From Allochromatium humboldtianum (GTDB lineage Bacteria > Pseudomonadota > Gammaproteobacteria > Chromatiales > Chromatiaceae), in contig NZ_JABZEO010000021.1 in the NCBI RefSeq assembly GCF_013385175.1, positions 1 to 42,930 on the forward strand: a stretch of 42,930 bases of DNA, in the 5' to 3' direction. The notes under the pieces were generated by a model. The model saw only the letters and a program-made list of their open reading frames with translations, was not told where the DNA came from and did not search any database. How positions within the stretch are numbered: the stretch's first letter is position 1; each line of letters begins with the position of its first letter. Below, in pieces: positions 39,549-42,930 of this stretch. The translations under genes were made by a program, and so were the position numbers.

Positions 39549-40571
39549 ATGATCCGAGTCGGAATCGTCGGCGGCACGGGCTACACCGGAGCCGAGCTGC
39601 TGCGTCTGCTGGCACGTCATCCTCAGGCTACACCTGCCGTCATCACCTCGCGCAGTGAATCCGGTCTGCCGGTGGCCGAGATGTTCCCGCATCTGCGCGG
39701 TCGGCTGGATCTGTGCTTCAGCGAGCCGGATACCGGCGCTCTGGCCGAGTGCGATCTGGTCTTCTTCGCCACGCCCAACGGCACGGCGATGAAGTCCGTG
39801 CCCGAGCTGCTCGAACGCGGCACGCGCGTCATCGATCTGGCCGCCGATTTCCGCCTGAAAGATCCCGCACTCTGGGAGCGCTGGTACGGGATGCCGCATC
39901 AGTGCCCGGATTTGCTCGCCGAGACCGTCTACGGCTTGCCCGAAGTCAATCGTGACGCGATTCGTAATGCACGGTTGATCGCCAATCCCGGCTGCTATCC
40001 CACGGCTGTGACCCTGGGTTTTCTGCCGCTGCTCGAACAGCGCGCGATCGATCCGTCCTGGCTGATCGCCGATGCCAAGTCGGGCGTGAGCGGTGCCGGT
40101 CGCAAGGCCGAGACCAATCTGCTGATGGCCGAAGTCGGCGAAAGCTTCAAAGCCTATTCGGTGAGCGGCCATCGTCATCTGCCCGAGATCACCCAGAATC
40201 TCCAGACCTTCGCCGGGATCGAGGTCGGCCTGACCTTCGTGCCGCATCTGGTGCCCATGATTCGCGGCATCGAGGCCACGCTCTACGCTCGCCTGACCGA
40301 TGACAGCCTGGATCTCGCCGCCCTGTACCAGTCGCGCTATGCCGGCGAACCCTTCGTCGATTTCATGGTGAGCGGCAGCCCGGACACCCGCTCGGTGCGC
40401 GGCTCCAATGACTGCCGAATCGCTGTGGCGCGTCAGGGCGACATCGTCATCGTGCAGTCGGTGATCGACAATCTGGTCAAGGGCGCGGCCGGGCAGGCGG
40501 TGCAGAACATGAACCTCATGTTCGGATTCGACGAGACGCTCGGTCTGGAAGCCCTGGCCATGTTGCCTTGA
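39549..40571 (+). CDS. argC: N-acetyl-gamma-glutamyl-phosphate reductase
   Basis: 340 residues. The third step of arginine synthesis, NADPH-dependent reduction of N-acetylglutamyl phosphate to the semialdehyde. [17 protein letters not shown] is the nucleotide loop, ANPGCYPTA holds the catalytic cysteine, GHRHLPEI the catalytic His, and [12 protein letters not shown] is the substrate segment. Length and start are standard. It lies between two A-type carrier genes and is followed by a hairpin. Confidence 0.96.
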   Translation: MIRVGIVGGTGYTGAELLRLLARHPQATPAVITSRSESGLPVAEMFPHLRGRLDLCFSEPDTGALAECDLVFFATPNGTAMKSVPELLERGTRVIDLAADFRLKDPALWERWYGMPHQCPDLLAETVYGLPEVNRDAIRNARLIANPGCYPTAVTLGFLPLLEQRAIDPSWLIADAKSGVSGAGRKAETNLLMAEVGESFKAYSVSGHRHLPEITQNLQTFAGIEVGLTFVPHLVPMIRGIEATLYARLTDDSLDLAALYQSRYAGEPFVDFMVSGSPDTRSVRGSNDCRIAVARQGDIVIVQSVIDNLVKGAAGQAVQNMNLMFGFDETLGLEALAMLP

Positions 40572-40700
40572 GGCGTGATCGTCCCGCCCGGCTTGAACAT
40601 CGCCCGCAGCAGACGCATGTCTCGTCCCTGAACAGTTTTGTCTTGGTCGGATTCGAGTCTGTTTGGGATTCGAGGCCAAGGAAACCCAGATTCAGTCGCT

Positions 40701-40730
40701 ACCGGGCGCCAGCGTCACTCGGCGCCCGGT
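40701..40730. terminator. GC hairpin in the argC-erpA spacer
   Basis: ACCGGGCGCC (40701-40710) pairs perfectly with GGCGCCCGGT (40721-40730) over a 10-base loop, followed by CCTGTCTTTG, which is moderately T-rich. It is either the argC terminator or a leader structure for erpA, which starts 50 bases on. Confidence 0.65.
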
Positions 40731-40779
40731 CCTGTCTTTGACCCGAGTCCGAAAGGGCTGGGTTCTTGCGGAGAAACCG

Positions 40780-41130
40780 ATGAACGCCGAAGCCGATCTC
40801 GAAGCCCCACTCGTCTTTACCACGTCCGCCGCCTCCAAGGTCGCTGAGCTCATCCGCGACGAGGGCAATCCTGGACTCATGTTGCGCGTCTACATCCAGG
40901 GTGGGGGCTGCTCCGGATTCCAGTACGGCTTCACCTTCGACGAGGACGTGCAGGACGGGGATACCGAGGTTGTGACCGATGGGGTCAAGCTGCTCGTCGA
41001 TCCCATGAGCCTGCAATATCTGATGGGCGCCGAGATCGACTATACGGAAGGGTTGCAAGGCGCGCAGTTCGTCATTCGCAATCCGAACGCGACGACGACC
41101 TGCGGTTGCGGTTCCTCGTTCTCGGCCTGA
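40780..41130 (+). CDS. erpA: Iron-sulfur cluster insertion protein ErpA
   Basis: 116 residues. An A-type carrier that delivers [Fe-S] clusters to apoproteins, including those of isoprenoid synthesis. The three cysteine ligands are in [11 protein letters not shown] and [11 protein letters not shown], with canonical spacing, and [16 protein letters not shown] is the family signature. The ATG at 40780 is preceded by GCGGAG. It follows argC and precedes tyrS, an order known in gammaproteobacteria, although other genes usually lie between erpA and tyrS. Confidence 0.94.
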   Translation: MNAEADLEAPLVFTTSAASKVAELIRDEGNPGLMLRVYIQGGGCSGFQYGFTFDEDVQDGDTEVVTDGVKLLVDPMSLQYLMGAEIDYTEGLQGAQFVIRNPNATTTCGCGSSFSA

Positions 41131-41160
41131 TCGGCGCCAGACCGGCTCCGAGATCACGAA

Positions 41161-41199
41161 CTCGGACGTGGGCGGATTCAGCGATAGCCCGCGTCCGAG
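41161..41199. terminator. Hairpin between erpA and the small membrane gene
   Basis: CTCGGACGTGGGC (41161-41173) pairs with GCCCGCGTCCGAG (41187-41199) with one G-T pair and a 13-base loop, between convergent genes. There is no T-run. Confidence 0.65.
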
Positions 41200-41205
41200 C
41201 GCACC

Positions 41206-41424
41206 TCAGTTGGATTGAGGCGGAAGCTGGAGTGGGATGATGTGCGAGGGCAGATGCGTGCCCTGATTGGCTTGGCTTGGTCGATTGGCAAAATAGTCGA
41301 AGATGGCGTAACCCGCTCCAGCCACCGCCAGCAGCGCCAGAATCCGCAGGAACATCCCCAAGCCGAATCGACGCTTACGGCGCGGAGTCCATTCGGTGCG
41401 TTTGAATTTGTAGTCACGCATCAT
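41206..41424 (-). CDS. Small single-pass membrane protein, unknown function
   Basis: 72 residues. A basic N-terminus (KFKRTEWTPRRKRRFGLG) is followed by one hydrophobic helix (MFLRILALLAVAGAGYAIFDYF) and a short Pro/Gln-rich tail, so the N-terminus would be cytoplasmic. Two ATG codons in tandem (41424, 41421) have no clear ribosome site. I do not recognise the family. It occupies the place where related genomes carry anmK and an M23 peptidase gene, on the opposite strand to its neighbours. It could be a real small protein, as the positive-then-hydrophobic layout is hard to get by chance. Confidence 0.55.
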   Translation of the reverse strand: MMRDYKFKRTEWTPRRKRRFGLGMFLRILALLAVAGAGYAIFDYFANRPSQANQGTHLPSHIIPLQLPPQSN

Positions 41425-41607
41425 CGAAAATCTGCAATATTTCAAGAAATAACGCGATGTTTTCGCGTTTTGGCTAGTGTAGTCGCAAAGGCCCCGATCG
41501 AACAAGGTTCCCCCGGCTGAATGCTCGGGCCGGCCGCGTGCGGCTTGTCTAGGCTTGACGCGCGTCGTAACCTCCCGCTCTTTGCGCCCAGAGGCGCTTC
41601 CCTGAAC

Positions 41608-42831
41608 ATGCGGACCAATACAGCCACCATGGAATCTGTCGAGCGATCACTCGCGCTCATTCAGCGCGGCACCGAAGAAATCCTGCTGCAAGACGCCCTG
41701 CGCAAGAAGCTGGAGCAGGGGCGACCACTGCGTATCAAGGCCGGTTTTGATCCGACCGCGCCGGATCTGCACCTCGGTCACACAGTGCTCATCAACAAGC
41801 TGCGCCAGTTCCAGGAGCTTGGGCACGAGATTTTGTTCCTGATCGGCGACTTCACCGGCATGATCGGCGATCCCACAGGCAAAAGCGTGACGCGCAAACC
41901 CCTGTCGCGCGAAGAGATCCAACAGAACGCCCAGACCTATAAGGATCAGGTGTTCCGCATCCTCGATCCGGACAAGACCCAGATCCTCTTCAACTCCCAC
42001 TGGCTCGATGACCTCGGGACGGCCGGTTTGGTTCAACTGGCCGCGCGCCAGACGGTCGCGCGCATGCTTGAGCGCGACGACTTCTCCAAGCGCTACAAGG
42101 CCGGTCAGCCGATCGCCATTCACGAATTCCTCTATCCGCTCATCCAGGGCTACGACTCGGTGGCCCTGCGCGCCGACATCGAGTTGGGCGGAACCGATCA
42201 GAAGTTCAACCTGCTCATGGGCCGTCAGCTCCAGGAAGCCTATGGTCAGGAACCGCAGGTCGTCATCACCCTGCCGATCCTCGAAGGTCTGGATGGGGTG
42301 CAGAAGATGTCGAAGTCGCTCGGCAACTATATCGGCATCGCCGATGCGCCCGAGGAGATGTTCGGCAAGCTGATGTCGATCTCGGACGATCTGATGTGGC
42401 GTTACTTTGAGCTGCTCAGTTTCCGCGAGCTGTCGGAGATCGAGGCCTGGCGTCGCGCGGTGAGTGAAGGCGCCAATCCGCGCGATATCAAATTCGAGCT
42501 CGGCTTGGAGCTGGTGACCCGTTTCCACGGCGCCGAGCAGGCGCGCAAGGCGCAGGAAGCCTTCGTGGCCCGGTTTCAGAAGGGCGCCATGCCGGACGAC
42601 ATGCCCTTTATCGAACTGGCCTGTTCCGATAGCGCCGGACTGCTGCTCGCCAACCTGCTCAAGGAAGCCGGACTCGTGGCCAGCACCTCCGAGGCTATCC
42701 GAATGGTACGCCAGGGGGCTGTGCGCATCGACGGCGAGCGCGTCGAGGATGCACAGCAGATCTGTGCGGTCGGCGCCGAACATATTTATCAGGTTGGCAA
42801 GCGCCGTTTCGCCAAGGTTCGGCTGGTTTGA
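41608..42831 (+). CDS. tyrS: Tyrosyl-tRNA synthetase
   Basis: 407 residues. Class I synthetase that charges tRNA-Tyr. HLGHTVL is the HIGH motif and KMSKSLGNY the KMSKS loop; [26 protein letters not shown] and [15 protein letters not shown] shape the pocket. A C-terminal S4 domain ([17 protein letters not shown]) binds the tRNA. The sequence is of the shorter TyrZ-like branch rather than the E. coli TyrS type. ATG at 41608 is chosen; ATG at 41629 is also plausible, and the open frame upstream is unlike the family. It is followed by an A-tract and a -35 box. Confidence 0.95.
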   Translation: MRTNTATMESVERSLALIQRGTEEILLQDALRKKLEQGRPLRIKAGFDPTAPDLHLGHTVLINKLRQFQELGHEILFLIGDFTGMIGDPTGKSVTRKPLSREEIQQNAQTYKDQVFRILDPDKTQILFNSHWLDDLGTAGLVQLAARQTVARMLERDDFSKRYKAGQPIAIHEFLYPLIQGYDSVALRADIELGGTDQKFNLLMGRQLQEAYGQEPQVVITLPILEGLDGVQKMSKSLGNYIGIADAPEEMFGKLMSISDDLMWRYFELLSFRELSEIEAWRRAVSEGANPRDIKFELGLELVTRFHGAEQARKAQEAFVARFQKGAMPDDMPFIELACSDSAGLLLANLLKEAGLVASTSEAIRMVRQGAVRIDGERVEDAQQICAVGAEHIYQVGKRRFAKVRLV

Positions 42832-42890
42832 TGGAGTAGGGCGCACTTTGATTGTCAGCCCCAGTCGCCAGCTGATCTGTCACGTTGGAG

Positions 42891-42916
42891 AAAAAAATTG
42901 CATCATGGGGTTGACA
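42891..42916 (+). promoter_or_regulatory. A-tract plus TTGACA, probable start of an rRNA operon promoter
   Basis: A run of seven A (42891-42897) lies 13 bases before a consensus -35 box TTGACA (42911-42916). The -10 would fall just past the window. In Pseudomonas and some relatives the gene after tyrZ/tyrS is the 16S rRNA, so a ribosomal promoter is likely but unproven. Confidence 0.5.
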
Positions 42917-42930
42917 GGGAAATTGAGGTG

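Noticed and set aside
39456-40679. Minus-strand open frame opposite argC
   Set aside because: It is the shadow of a canonical argC; its translation has no family resemblance.
41647-42846. Minus-strand open frame opposite tyrS
   Set aside because: It is complementary to conserved tyrS motifs and has no support of its own.
1-42930. CRISPR arrays and tRNA genes
   Set aside because: No regularly spaced direct repeats with unique spacers and no tRNA-like cloverleaf or TTCGA-arm pattern was noticed on either strand; a dedicated search was not possible.

Overview
This 42.9 kb window is high-GC bacterial DNA, most likely from a gammaproteobacterium. The housekeeping order argC - erpA - tyrS, with what looks like the start of an rRNA promoter after tyrS, and the thiD - thiE - hemL run are arrangements known in that class. 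The mix of genes would suit a purple sulfur bacterium (Chromatiales), but that placement is inference. No mobile gene is complete and no RNA gene is visible.

Layout. (1) Positions 1-178 carry a chain of small hairpins that looks like one end of an IS200/IS605-type (TnpB-type) element. (2) Positions 197-27143, minus strand, hold a 27 kb hybrid polyketide/non-ribosomal-peptide assembly line of the trans-AT type: seven ketosynthases and no acyltransferase domain. The order is KS(Cys to Ser)-ACP-ACP-KS-ACP-C-A(Gly)-PCP-KS-cMT-ACP-KS-DH-KR-cMT-ACP-KS-KR-ACP-KS-ECH-ACP-KS-DH-KR(cut). It is now two reading frames, because the frame breaks inside the adenylation domain at its core/lid hinge. The 3' end stops inside the last KR, next to the IS-like end. 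No trans-AT, thioesterase or complete beta-branching cassette lies in the window. (3) At 27478-28074, divergent from the synthase, is a membrane-anchored antibiotic-biosynthesis-monooxygenase-fold protein.

(4) Positions 28176-31083 (minus) hold gntR-prpB-prpC of the 2-methylcitrate cycle, with a perfect palindromic operator upstream. prpE lies apart at 33284-35176 (minus). Between them, on the plus strand, is a tight four-gene block: small lipoprotein, cupin, GIY-YIG/DUF123 protein and NYN/PIN-like protein. (5) Positions 35363-38140 (minus) are thiD-thiE-hemL. (6) Positions 38279-42831 (mostly plus) are rubredoxin, a DUF5063-like protein, an unusual A-type Fe-S carrier, argC, erpA, a small minus-strand membrane protein and tyrS. 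The window ends in an A-tract plus TTGACA that looks like the start of an rRNA promoter.

How the parts work together. The synthase would build an acyl-glycyl-polyketide with alpha-methyl groups and one beta-branch, using acyltransferase and other factors from elsewhere. As sequenced it carries two lesions, a split A domain and a truncated last module, so it may be decaying or incompletely assembled. A family of palindromic 7-bp-periodic repeats sits in frame in four inter-domain linkers of the synthase. The prp genes convert propionyl units through methylcitrate to pyruvate and succinate. The rest is cofactor synthesis (haem, thiamine), Fe-S assembly, arginine synthesis and tRNA charging.
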